From Ophiura sarsii (lineage: Eukaryota > Echinodermata > Ophiuroidea > Amphilepidida > Ophiuridae), in NCBI GenBank assembly GCA_035610835.1, contig CM069449.1:63574292-63638291 (forward strand): DNA of 64,000 nucleotides. The letters are read 5' to 3'. Position 1 is the stretch's first letter, and every line of letters starts with the position of its first letter. The notes beneath the pieces are model-generated. The model saw only the letters and a program-made list of their open reading frames with translations, was not told the origin of the DNA and searched no databases. Positions 1-9,496 of this stretch are shown in pieces. Made by a program: the position numbers and the translations under genes.

Positions 1-2118
1 TTTAAATTCAAAGTGGGGTGACTGTTGTAGTTTTGCAATCTGTGTTACATTGCAATATACCCAAAAGTAATGTTAACGCATCGATAAATAAGACACTAGC
101 TCATTTTGACTGTTAAATCATGAGCCTAGACTTAGGCCTGCACGCAAATCAGAAATAAGCTTATTTGGGGTGTATTTTGTTCTGGAACTACAACAAGAAA
201 ACTGTAAATATGCTATCAAAATGTGTTTTAAATGACTTACTATATCATTGTTATTTGATTTTTTCATAGGAATGTGTAAACATCATGGAAATATTGAGGG
301 AATTTACGGCTAAAAGTAAAAATGCAGCACAAAAATCGGAAATAAAAATAAGAGGTTTACTTTTAGGCCTAGTAAAAAGGCTATAAATTCTCCTTAAACC
401 CACTATCAAGCCAACAGTACAATATTTGTAGCCAAAGAGTATTTCACACTATTTGTATTAATTAACCTGATCCATGTTTATTGTATTTACCATTTTCATG
501 AGTAATTCTCCACACAAAATGTTACCACAGTGTCGGCCATCTTTGTTTCGGATGACCGATTTTTAAACTTACAAATACAGTCCAATAAATGATTAACTCG
601 TGTTCAAAGCCCTGTGTAAATGAATAGGACGGAAGATTCTCAAAACATAATAATGGATAATATTGGATCCAAAACATAATAATAATACAATTGGATGATT
701 TACGCCCAATATGTATTGGTCTCGCTTTGAGTTTTAAAATATTGGGCTCGACTGCGTCTCGCCCAATATTTTTAAAAACTTATAGCTTGACCAATACATA
801 TGGGCTCAATCGATCTAATTTTATACCAAAATTGGTTTATAGATGTAACATGGTAACCTCATATTATTAACTATAACAATGTACATAACCCATGCTATGA
901 ATTGCTTATAATGTTCTAAATTTTAATAAAAATGAAATTATTCCAAATATTTGTGGGCGGGATATTCAAATGTGAACTTGAAATGTGTGAAATTTCAATT
1001 AAAATCACTTTGCTCGTGGACAAACAAGTAAATTGGGTCGTGCAGCAAAAGGGTTTACCAAAGCCAAACGAAGAATATGATTGACTTCATTTTGTCACAT
1101 AAAGTTTAGGAACACATATCATTATTGCAACATTTAAACAACTTCGTTTTGATACAATACAAGTATTCATTTTTGGAAAAGAAATGAGTTAGATAATCCA
1201 ATCATATGTCACTAAAAATCTGAAATATGTCCATAATAATATAGAAATATTTGCATCAGTCTCAGAGTTTTTTTTGCAGTGCGGCCCTACTACAGTGAGG
1301 CCCCCATATAATGGACGAGCTACATTCTTGCTCACACAGCTATAAGAAAACAAATTTCGCAAAATCAAAATCCTGAATTTATTTCTAATTACACATACAA
1401 GCTACGTAATACAGACACATGTATTTCATGTAGACATCTGCAATTAACTATAATAAGTATCGGTTTCATATCATAATAATTATACTTGAGAATCGCCAGA
1501 TAGCTAGTAGATGATCGTATCTCATTTGTTAGGACTTCGTAACCCAATACTGTACCATAAAATATAGAAAAATATCTTTATGGCATTTTGAATATTTTGT
1601 AGTCACCTGCATAATACTGAGACACATCCTCGGAAGGAACAGTCTAGGGTTCGACAAAACTCGCTATTAAAAGTATATTTCCAGGCACTGCTATACTTAA
1701 GAGAGCCTCACCAAATACAATATTCTAAGCTGTAGCATGTTCTTGCCATTATCATTGTTTGCGTCGACTTCTCTTAAAGAAACTCCATACTTCTAATATA
1801 CCTCGTAGCGTAAGGCACTTAGTAACATGTTGGTTTTATCCAGTATCATAAAAAAACCATGACGAGAACGTATTACATGACAATAATCTCCTGCTCTGCC
1901 AAGCACAATTTTAATTGAAGTATATTATTAGTTATCCCTTGTTTGATAACGCAATACGTGAAGATACCTACTATGTTAAAAATGGTAATTCAGATCACCC
2001 GCTAGACAAGCTGACTCTTTAAACTGATATAGTTTAACTTGTATAGTCAGTATGTTTTAATGTTTAAACAGAGTTGTACAGAGTTGTTTAAATATTTCAA
2101 CCACTGCATTTGAACATA
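1..2118. repeat. Interspersed 2.1-kb repeat, copy 1
   Basis: Nearly colinear with 38234-40823, starting from the first base of the window, so this copy may extend to the left. Differences are scattered substitutions and small indels, plus two copy-2-specific insertions. No long ORF is conserved between the copies, so I read it as a non-coding repeat or an old segmental duplication. Homology fades after about 2118, where copy 1 goes on to an unrelated sequence. No gene is seen in this stretch. Confidence 0.85.
702..805. repeat. Foldback hairpin inside the 2.1-kb repeat
   Basis: The outer arms read GCCCAATATGTATTGGTC and its near-reverse complement GACCAATACATATGGGC. The inner arms contain AATATTGGGC and GCCCAATATT around a short loop with TCGACTGCGTCTC. 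The same hairpin is present in copy 2 near 38935-39040. A hairpin of the same design but different sequence lies at 37953-38058. Confidence 0.7.
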
Positions 2119-3440
2119 GATCCTTTCTTCTCAAGGATCTATGATTTGTGATATTAACTTGTCCGGGTCGCCGATAGAAGACGACCTGTTGTAAGACAAA
2201 CCTTAATCATCTGGGTTTTATTTATCAACCTGGTGCGTTCAGCAAGTCTTCTGAATTCTGTCCACACCAAAACATGTGAAGTATTTCTAGACACTTATTT
2301 GTATCAATCATTAATAATCAAGTAGAAATGTAAGATTGAAAGTTTACATACACTTTGAAAGATTAGCAATAATCATAGTAATCATTCTATCAATCATAAT
2401 TTGTTGGCTGGTTACGAATGATTTGTAGTATAAATTCTATGTGTGATCAATTGAAACAATATACTTATGTATGTTGAAACACTGAGCAATGAACAATGAA
2501 CATAGAGGGCTCTCGACTGCTCTATTGAACGGTGCAGCCAGGGGTGGTTTTGACTCAGTGTGACAATAATGAATTTACTACATCACTCCCCTCCCTCAAA
2601 AGCGCTGTCCCAGTGCTATCAACACTGTAATAGACATTCTGGTCATTAACTTCAACATGTGTAGTTAAAGCAAACATGCCAAAGTATGCAATAAGTCAAT
2701 GAGATCATTAAAGTTTTTAAACACAACATAACATTTGAAATCAATATTGTATAGAGTCTTTTCATTCCCCTGTGTGAAACTCTTTATGGATAATCACCCT
2801 AAGTATGAATATCCTGTGTGGATCCAATATTGTTCCTTTGCGATATTTTGTATGGCCCGATGCGTAGGCGTATGAAGTTGTTATTCGATGCTGCGTTACT
2901 TGTCTTGTAGCCGAGCGGAAGACTAGTTTATAGATGACATAAAATGACAAGTCCGATGTTATCAGACACAGCAACGTGTACTAACCGTAGCGTAGTTCCA
3001 TTTCAATTGCATGATAATCCTACATGCATTCTGTCCAAAATACTGATTCATTCTGTGAATTCCATGATATATCTACTCCCCAGAAGTAGGTTGAACAGTT
3101 TACAGCAGTCCTGCACTATCCTCATTATATTCTGCAGACACTAATCCCTGAAGCCAACAATGTTGGTCATAACAATTGCAACACAGTCATGTTGTAAAAA
3201 TAACAGTTTTAACACATGTACAATGGATGTGGGTGCACACATTTCATGAACACATTCAACACACAGTTAACACAGGCGATGCTGACCCAGGTGATTCAGT
3301 TTAAACCAACTAGGGCTTCCAGCATGATCAACTGTTATAGTTAGTTCTCCGTACAGTTGTAAGATGTCTGACATGAGATTATCTTTTTAGGCTGGCAGCA
3401 GTATGCAATTGTTCCTGACAGATTAAACACTCTTTTTTTA
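2119..3440. other. Intergenic, no gene seen
   Basis: AT-rich sequence. The short ORFs at 2762-3144 overlap on opposite strands and show no recognisable protein features. No RNA gene or clear repeat boundary was seen. Confidence 0.5.
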
Positions 3441-3445
3441 TAGAT

Positions 3446-3668
3446 TCATTGAGTCACACATGCAGGTACGATGTGCTGGCAACATTTGCGGCTGTAGTCA
3501 GTCCATATAATAGCAAATGACAGCACAGCAGGTACAAGGATTGTGTTACAATATTTGCGGCTGTAGTCAGTCCGTAATAGAAAATGACAGCACAACAGGT
3601 ATAAGGATGTGCTGACCATATTTGCGGCTGTAGTCAGTCCATAATAGAAAATGACAGCACACCTTGTT
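3446..3668. repeat. Tandem repeat, about 68 bp x 3
   Basis: The core ATTTGCGGCTGTAGTCAGTC recurs at 3484, 3553 and 3620 (periods 69 and 67). Each copy is followed by AATGACAGCACA-type sequence and a GCAGGTACAAGG-type link. The 94-residue minus-strand ORF across it is a by-product of the repeat. Confidence 0.85.
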
Positions 3669-3729
3669 TTGTCCATACAGCTAGTGTTTTTATGCAATTG
3701 CATAAATAACCTGCAGCTTGTCATCAACA

Positions 3730-4501
3730 CTGTAACGTTATCCTACAGCATGATTGTATTTGGCAACTATATTATGAGTCCTGGGAACTTTTTGGGTGGT
3801 TTATTTTGCTGATGGGTTCAACCCCAGCAATGTCCCACTGCTCCAAGATACACAGAGTGATTAGTTCATCATCAGTATTGCGATGTCACCTTTTGTAACT
3901 GCGATTAGTCCATAAACTTCTCAAAGCATTGACCTTATCACGAAGCCGCGATTAAAGCATCATCTGTCTCAGCGTAGAAGTCTGCACGTAGCAACGTTTG
4001 GGTGCAAAATAATGTGACATACTCATTTTGAGTGTACAGTTAATAGTCTGTGTCACAAATGCAATTACTGGTTTTCACCTGTATGAATATGTTCACCTTG
4101 TATGCATACATGTATCTTGTGATAGTTTGTGTTAACATTTGAACATTGTGAGCACAATTTTATTTTTTTATTTATTTTTTTAATCTGAAATATCCAAAAA
4201 TCTACAATGAATGGTAAACACCTTGAGCACCTAGTAATAATAACTTGTTTATCTCTAATACCAGCTGTGGTATTAACACTTTTTTCCAATTTATAAAAAT
4301 GTGAAAAGCAAAAACTATTGGCCACTCAACATTATATACGGTACTGTTTGAGAATAACTGAAAAGTAGAAGAACATGCATTTCGCGTCAAATGTTTTCTC
4401 ACACTCTAATACTGTATTTACAGCAAAACAAATCTGTATTAGGTAAATGGATTAAACATCCAACCTTACATTTTAACTATGATTTCCAGCATTGTGTCCA
4501 G
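3730..4501. other. Intergenic, no gene seen
   Basis: AT-rich spacer up to the Penelope-like element. No target-site duplication matching the sequence just beyond 6963 could be found next to 4502. Confidence 0.4.
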
Positions 4502-4520
4502 TACTCTGACATTTCACAAA

Positions 4521-4557
4521 TCTCTTTTTGGAAGGTAGGGTGGCTCTGAAAAGAGCC
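4521..4557 (-). promoter_or_regulatory. Histone-type 3' processing signal: stem-loop plus HDE-like element
   Basis: On the minus strand, 4557-4542 reads GGCTCTTTTCAGAGCC: a 6-bp stem with a TTTC loop, identical to the canonical metazoan histone mRNA stem-loop. It is preceded by CCAAC and followed by ACCCTA, both close to the canonical flanks. Eleven bases further on, 4530-4521 reads CAAAAAGAGA, similar to the purine-rich histone downstream element that pairs with U7 snRNA. It lies about 75 bases past the RT stop codon, in the right orientation to form the 3' end of the element's mRNA. The sequence match is direct; its function here is inferred. Confidence 0.72.
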
Positions 4558-4595
4558 GTTGGAATTAGAGGCCATTGCTGCCTCTGTTGAAAAAT

Positions 4596-4610
4596 GGCTC
4601 TGAAAGAGCC
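4596..4610 (-). promoter_or_regulatory. Second, imperfect histone-type stem-loop
   Basis: On the minus strand it reads GGCTCTTTCAGAGCC, the canonical stem with a three-base loop (one T missing). It is not followed by ACCC, so it is probably a decayed duplicate. It lies upstream of the canonical stem-loop in the same tandem unit. Confidence 0.55.
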
Positions 4611-4630
4611 GTTGAGATGATTAGAGGTAT

Positions 4631-6262
4631 CTACTGCCTCTGCTGTTCAGTTGGTCGCTGCCAATTTCCCCGGCGATGATTGGGGTTGTACCGGCGGGTA
4701 TCTTGCCGGCTTCTTTTTGCTGGGTGGTCCTCTCGGCTCTGTTGGAAGTTCTGTTTTCGTTTCTTGGGTTGTCGTCGCTGCTCTATCAGGCTGTCTTTAT
4801 TCTTATTCATTGCAAAACATTCGTTAAGAAAGTAGGTTAGCGCCGTCTTCACTTCTACCTCCGGGATGTTCTTTTTCATCTTGTCATTGGCTCTCTGCAT
4901 GTCGGATTCCACTCGGCTCAGCGCGTCCGGCAAGACAACTTCCTCCATGTCCGTCACCCACAGGAACTCGTTTGTGTGTGCTTTTTGAAGTTCCTCAGCT
5001 TGCATCCTCGCCCTGGCTGAAAACTTACAGCATGGAGCAAGGCCGGGTAGACCCCGGTCACCACGCAATTCCCTAGGAACCTCCCTTTCGCCTTTAACCA
5101 TTTCTTGCAACTTTGTGTGCTTTTGCTTCAAGATAGCGTGGGCCACTACGGCGCGCTCCACTACTTGAAGGTGGTCACTAACCTCCGTTTTACTAACTTT
5201 GGATAGTACTTGACCACGGGGCGGGGATTCTTTTTTACGTTGAGGTTGACCTGGTGTGATGGGTGAAGAATCTGGGCTCGACTGCTCAGACTTGGCAGGA
5301 GCTGATGAATTTTCTGTCCTACTATAAGCTATAATAGGAAGATCCGGGAAAACTTTCTTAAGGTCAGGCTGTTCTTGGATAATGTCCCAGTGCTTCTGGA
5401 GTGCATTCTTGACGTGTTTGGTTGCGATGTGTGGGTAATAATTCATTTTGAAAACTAGCGGAACTTTGTCTTTGCTTTGTTTCTCTGTAATGAATTTGTT
5501 TCTATCTTTAAAAGCAACTTCGCTTGCTGCTGTGCGTATTTCTCTTATACTGTATCCTCTTGCTAAGAGTTTTTCTGTGAAGATGTTTTTCTTATCTTCG
5601 TATGATTGAAGATTGTTTGAGTTTCGTACGTATCTGATAAGTTCGCCTTTGATGAACCCCTTGAAAACTGCGGGGTTGTGGCATGATGCTCTATCTAGGT
5701 AACACCACGTTTCTGTGGGTTTGGTGAAACATCTAATTCTAACATCTAAGATGTTCAGCGTTCTAAAACGCTCTCCTTTGTAGATTATTAAATCCAGAAA
5801 CTGGATTTCTTGCGTTGATGCTGTGTAGGTGAATTTTAAAGTCGGGTGTAGATTATTTATTCTAGCAATAAATGCTTCCAAATCTGTTTGTGAACCTTTC
5901 CAGGTTAGGAAACAGTCGTCCATGTAAATGTAGAATGAAATCACGTTTTCATCCATGTTCATAATTCTTTGACCAAGTTTATTCACTACCAAGCAGCACA
6001 AACTCGGGCTACTTTTTAGTCCCATTGGACATCCAGCTGTTTGAAGAAAGAAAGTTTGGTTGAATTGAAATGCGTTGCGGTATAAAACTAATTTGATTAG
6101 TTTACTCATGAACGCCAAACTGGGCATTCTGGGTTTACAAGAGCGAGGATCGACTTTCGCGAGCATTTCCATTGCGATCTCATAGGCTTCCTCTTGTGGA
6201 ATTGATGTAAACATGCTTTCTACATCTATGCAAGCTAGTAATATTTCTTTTGGTAGAACCAA
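4631..6262 (-). CDS. Penelope-like reverse transcriptase, palm to C-terminus
   Basis: This 543-residue frame holds the catalytic core of a Penelope-type RT. Motif A is CIDVESMFTSIPQ near the start, motif B is GCPMGLKSSPS, and motif C is YMDD in FYIYMDDC. The conserved thumb-side segments LKFTYTAS...IQFLDL and RCFTKPTETWCYLD follow. Near residue 310, after FPDLPIIAYSR, where Penelope proteins normally go on towards GIY-YIG, it becomes a Ser/Pro-rich linker. A roughly 200-residue unrecognised region follows, ending in a strongly basic tail (PKKRKQ and RRYNPNHRRGN). No GIY-YIG motif is visible. The listed start is a TTG; the frame is open further upstream to about 6300 and was probably joined to the 6235-6807 frame. 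The stop lies inside the terminal repeat. Confidence 0.8.
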   Translation of the reverse strand: MVLPKEILLACIDVESMFTSIPQEEAYEIAMEMLAKVDPRSCKPRMPSLAFMSKLIKLVLYRNAFQFNQTFFLQTAGCPMGLKSSPSLCCLVVNKLGQRIMNMDENVISFYIYMDDCFLTWKGSQTDLEAFIARINNLHPTLKFTYTASTQEIQFLDLIIYKGERFRTLNILDVRIRCFTKPTETWCYLDRASCHNPAVFKGFIKGELIRYVRNSNNLQSYEDKKNIFTEKLLARGYSIREIRTAASEVAFKDRNKFITEKQSKDKVPLVFKMNYYPHIATKHVKNALQKHWDIIQEQPDLKKVFPDLPIIAYSRTENSSAPAKSEQSSPDSSPITPGQPQRKKESPPRGQVLSKVSKTEVSDHLQVVERAVVAHAILKQKHTKLQEMVKGEREVPRELRGDRGLPGLAPCCKFSARARMQAEELQKAHTNEFLWVTDMEEVVLPDALSRVESDMQRANDKMKKNIPEVEVKTALTYFLNECFAMNKNKDSLIEQRRQPKKRKQNFQQSREDHPAKRSRQDTRRYNPNHRRGNWQRPTEQQRQ

Positions 6263-6807
6263 ATTTTCAACCTTTCTAATCGTGTCAGCCGTCGCGTATC
6301 TTTCAAATATGCTGGTGATTTTTTCACTTCTGGTAGTAGGTAAAAGTCTAAAAACTCCGCTATTCTATTCAGCGGTGATGAGACTGAAGAAACGACTGGC
6401 CTTCCTATAAAAACTTGGCCAGGAAGTTTCACTTTCTTGTGAATTTTAGGAAGTATAAAGAAAACCGTGGTTTTCGTTTCATTACTTGTTTTTGAATCTA
6501 GATAATATGTCATAGCCTTGTCTATTTGCTTGGCTTTGAACATTTCACATACTAATTCATTGACCATTTCGGCCGTGTGGGATGTCATGTCATAATCTAG
6601 TCTTAGATATGATTTTCTATCTTGAAGTTGGCGTAAACCTTCATTTATGTAGTCCTCTCTGGACATGATACAGATACCTCTTCCTTTATCAAAGTTCTTT
6701 AAGACTATGTTCTGATTGTGTTTAAGTCTTTTAATAGCTCGTGACTCGGCTATATTGATATTGGGTTGTACGTTTTTTATCGGAATCATCGCCGGGGAAA
6801 TTGGCAA
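6235..6807 (-). CDS. Penelope-like reverse transcriptase, N-terminal fingers region (frameshifted from the palm)
   Basis: This frame carries the N-terminal RT segments typical of Penelope elements: LKNFDKGRGICIMSREDYIN, then FFILPKIHK, then GRPVVSSVSSPLNRIAEFLD and PAYLKDT. The residue listed first comes from TTG; the first ATG is at 6789-6787 (MIPIKN). Both lie inside the terminal repeat. After PAYLKDT (about 6300) the continuation of the RT (ADTIRKVENL into motif A) is in another frame, so there is a shift of 2 nt (or -1) at a CGCG run near 6292-6298. The next 20 residues here are out-of-frame sequence. The shift could be a disabling mutation or a programmed frameshift. The normal N-terminal 150 or more residues of the family are absent. 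Confidence 0.75.
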   Translation of the reverse strand: MPISPAMIPIKNVQPNINIAESRAIKRLKHNQNIVLKNFDKGRGICIMSREDYINEGLRQLQDRKSYLRLDYDMTSHTAEMVNELVCEMFKAKQIDKAMTYYLDSKTSNETKTTVFFILPKIHKKVKLPGQVFIGRPVVSSVSSPLNRIAEFLDFYLLPEVKKSPAYLKDTRRLTRLERLKIWFYQKKYY

Positions 6808-6854
6808 CGACCAACTGAACAGCAGAGGCAGTAGATACCTCTAATCATCTCAAC

Positions 6855-6869
6855 GGCTCTTTCAGAGCC
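6855..6869 (+). promoter_or_regulatory. Imperfect histone-type stem-loop in the other terminal repeat
   Basis: GGCTCTTTCAGAGCC on the plus strand, matching the minus-strand copy at 4596-4610. The loop is one base shorter than canonical. Confidence 0.5.
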
Positions 6870-6907
6870 ATTTTTCAACAGAGGCAGCAATGGCCTCTAA
6901 TTCCAAC

Positions 6908-6944
6908 GGCTCTTTTCAGAGCCACCCTACCTTCCAAAAAGAGA
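6908..6944 (+). promoter_or_regulatory. Histone-type 3' processing signal facing outward on the plus strand
   Basis: GGCTCTTTTCAGAGCC at 6908-6923, followed by ACCCTA, with CAAAAAGAGA at 6935-6944. It faces out of the element in the antisense direction, so transcripts entering from either side could in principle be processed. It may simply follow from the inverted duplication of the terminal repeat. Confidence 0.6.
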
Positions 6945-7447
6945 TTTGTGAAATGTCAGAGTATTATTAAATTACATATTCAAAGTTATGAATAATAAAT
7001 TAAAATTTAATTTCGTTATTTAAATAAAAATTTAAAAGCAAGCAAATAAGCTTTGAGTCATCATATAAAATAAAAATCCTACATCCTCTCTCATCCAATA
7101 AAGTTACATTTTTAAAGCAAGTCAGCTTTTGAATGAACTGGGTATCTAGTTTATGAAACCCCTCCTTCCATGTAATTATTCACAGAATTGAATTTATATC
7201 TTGAAGCAAGAAAGCTTTCTTTTTTAAACGGAACATTTGTTGGTTCCTCTAAAACCTTGTCTTATTCATAAGAATGATTAAAAACATTCTTTATTATTCT
7301 AAGAAATGAATAACATCCATTCCTGTAAAGTTTTACGGAATAAACCTAATGTATCACTTTGAGTAATGATTATACTTTCAGTGTAGTTTTTACGAAATAA
7401 AACAATGATATTACCGCCAAAGTATACACGGAAGTTTTCCCGTGCAC

Positions 7448-7463
7448 AGCTCTTTTCAGAGGC
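7448..7463 (+). other. Degenerate histone-type stem-loop outside the element
   Basis: AGCTCTTTTCAGAGGC differs from the canonical 16-mer at two stem positions. It is followed by ACCAAAC. No histone ORF is visible upstream between 6964 and 7447, so it is either a relic of another copy of the element's terminal repeat or chance. Confidence 0.35.
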
Positions 7464-7753
7464 ACCAAACTTCTAAAGTTTTATAGTGATTGGATCTGAA
7501 AAGTTCCCACGCGACATAGATTTTGCCGCGTGGCGCCTATTCTACATAATTATTTAATTTATTAATAAAAGTTTTCTGTCTTTGGATGCTTCATGTTTTA
7601 GAATTTCCAGCTTGAATTTCTAAATGTAAGCATACCACAATCGGTGTTTAAATAGAGCTATTTTATTTAGCCCGAAAGCAGGTACTCTTGATACCCTCCC
7701 ACTTTATTATAAAAACTAATGCATGGTACACACAACGTTTTTGTATTGACTAG

Positions 7754-7864
7754 CATGCCGATTGTTATAATATTTTGGCTTGCTACATATACCATATCCA
7801 ATGTATCTATACAATGTATTTAATATAAGGTTAATTCTGCGATTTTGACCATTTCATGTCTCAT
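7754..7864 (+). repeat. 111-bp repeat, copy 1 (also at 12769-12879)
   Basis: Begins CATGCCGATTGTTATAATAT and ends CCATTTCATGTCTCAT. It looks identical to 12769-12879 by eye. Copy 1 ends exactly at the centre of the 7847-7885 palindrome. Confidence 0.85.
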
Positions 7865-7885
7865 AATATGAGACATGAAATGGTC
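7847..7885. repeat. Perfect 18-bp-arm palindrome at a repeat junction
   Basis: Arms GACCATTTCATGTCTCAT (7847-7864) and its exact reverse complement (7868-7885), with a three-base loop AAT. The left arm belongs to the 111-bp repeat and the right arm leads into the repeat shared with 42310-42500. Confidence 0.9.
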
Positions 7886-8060
7886 TCACTCCGTAACTTC
7901 TTCATTATTCTTTTAATCTATAAAAAAGGATACATTTTTTTGCAGAACAGGGTTCAAAGAATCCAACCATGATCATGAAATTGACCATTTTGGAGAAAAT
8001 TATAAAGAAAACACGATTTTTGACCCATTTTAGGTTCTGCAAATATAACTCAAAATATAT
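7886..8060 (+). repeat. Repeat shared in inverted orientation with 42310-42500
   Basis: The segment from CGTAACTTCTTCATTATTC through CCATGATCATGAAATTGAC to ACCCATTTTAGGTTCT is the diverged reverse complement of 42310-42500. It is non-coding. Confidence 0.7.
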
Positions 8061-9171
8061 TTTTAATATCTTATTTATTTTTTGAATTATAAACCAAAAA
8101 GTGTGCCAAGAATGTGATTTTCATGATTTTATACAATATGTGCTCTGTTTCAGCATGGTTTATAGTCTTTCATCGTCATGCTTTTACTTTGGTGTATCGA
8201 GCCATGACAGATCTGTGATTTGGTCCATTCTATGTGTCAAGTATGCATTTCATGCCCAGTCAATAGTTAGGTCACCCAAGCCCTATATGAAAGCTATGAA
8301 GATTGTTAAACAGGGTCAGTCGTCACCAACATGCACAAACACAATAGTCAAACGACCTTGCTATTGTCATGCTATTGTCAACACTCCCTACACAGAGGTC
8401 TGCAGCGCAAATCTGTACGATTTTCGCCGTGTAATGTCTATGGCAGATTTCATTTCGTGGTATAAAGTTATGAGGTTTACGTGGTCTTCGCTATCTCCAA
8501 GCATATAGAGCAATACGTACATGGACTTTTTTGTAGACGAGGGTTCATTTCATGATTTGGTGAGGTTTAGAATGAGTTAGGATTCCTGTAATTTTGAAGA
8601 CCACGGATTTTCAAAACGTGAATTTTCCAGCATTATACGACATAAATTTGGTCACCAAACGTGTTTAAAACTATGGTCACGCGTTATGAACTCGCCTCCC
8701 AATAGGGTGGTGCCGTTACATTTTTTAGTTTTATGCTGTCATTTTCCTCAAATATTTTCAAAACCACAAAAGCTATCTCAACAAATTTGGTATCATTTTA
8801 AAGCCCTAATAACAAGCTATCTGCCTGCAAAATGACATTGGTATAGCTAATACAGAAGGGGAGATACAGCTGTTTGATGTTTGGAGACCAGGGGTGGTGC
8901 TGGAAGGGGTGCCGCTGGAAGGGGTGCCGCCTGTACAAACTCAATGGGGATAATCCAATAATGGCGATAATCTTTGTTCTTTTTACAATAACTAGTCATC
9001 CCACAATGTTACAAACACCATTCTGGTCCCATTTTAAAGGATATTTAGTAGTCTTTAAGTATGTGGTTCAACAGACTTGTCAACTATTTGTAACAACTAA
9101 TTAATTATGGATAAGACCATGATCATCAGCTTTCTTCCTACTTGCTACACAGTCAACATGAATAATCAACC
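8061..9171. other. Intergenic, no supported gene
   Basis: A 135-residue open frame at 8101-8508 begins at GTG and shows no domain. A small duplication, GGAAGGGGTGCCGC, occurs near 8900-8930. Nothing else is recognised. Confidence 0.4.
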
Positions 9172-9496
9172 TTAAAGGTAGATGACCCGATCACATTTTC
9201 GTAACACAGAATTATTTCAAACATACGGAGATTTTCATATCATATGAAAGCTCGTATTTTTCTCATCATCATACTGAAATTTGATGGCCTAAATCGGTAT
9301 AATTACGGAGAAATCGATGAAATAACGTCGAATTACCGCGAATGGTGGTATACCACCGATATAGTTTGTGTACAACTCAATGGGTACAGTTCACAGCATC
9401 TTGTGCATCTAAAATAAGAACCATTAGAGCTATGCAACTCAAACTTTGGAACACGACATTTTTAAGGATGACCTTTCATGTAGAATAGAAAACTTC

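Larger units (their letters stand above)
4502..4681 (-). repeat. Inverted terminal repeat, 3' copy of the Penelope-like element
   Basis: Reverse complement of 6784-6963 except for a C/T difference near 4655. Read on the minus strand it contains two tandem units of about 57 bp, each with a small AGAGGC...CCTCT hairpin followed by a GGCTCT...AGAGCC hairpin. It encodes the last residues and the stop codon (TAG at 4633-4631) of the RT ORF. Confidence 0.93.
4502..6963 (-). mobile_element. Penelope-like retroelement with 180-bp inverted terminal repeats
   Basis: A 2.46-kb unit bounded by inverted repeats at 4502-4681 and 6784-6963, with one mismatch in 180 by eye. On the minus strand it encodes a Penelope-type reverse transcriptase in two overlapping frames. 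Penelope elements are known to carry terminal repeats in direct or inverted orientation, so this is most simply a Penelope-like element with inverted pLTRs. No GIY-YIG endonuclease is visible at either end, and the usual N-terminal region is missing. Coding sequence runs into both repeats. No target-site duplication is evident. The near-identity of the repeats suggests recent formation or gene conversion. Confidence 0.8.
6784..6963 (+). repeat. Inverted terminal repeat, 5' copy of the Penelope-like element
   Basis: Partner of 4502-4681. On the plus strand it carries the same outward-facing stem-loops and HDE-like element. On the minus strand it supplies the first codons of the RT frame. Confidence 0.93.

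Noticed and set aside
3446..3730. 94-residue minus ORF
   Set aside because: Translation of a three-unit tandem repeat.
6964..7447. A histone gene upstream of the degenerate stem-loop at 7448
   Set aside because: No histone-like ORF in any frame; the sequence is AT-rich with many stops.
8101..8508. 135-residue plus-strand ORF
   Set aside because: Starts at GTG, AT-rich composition, no recognisable domain, and part lies next to a dispersed repeat.
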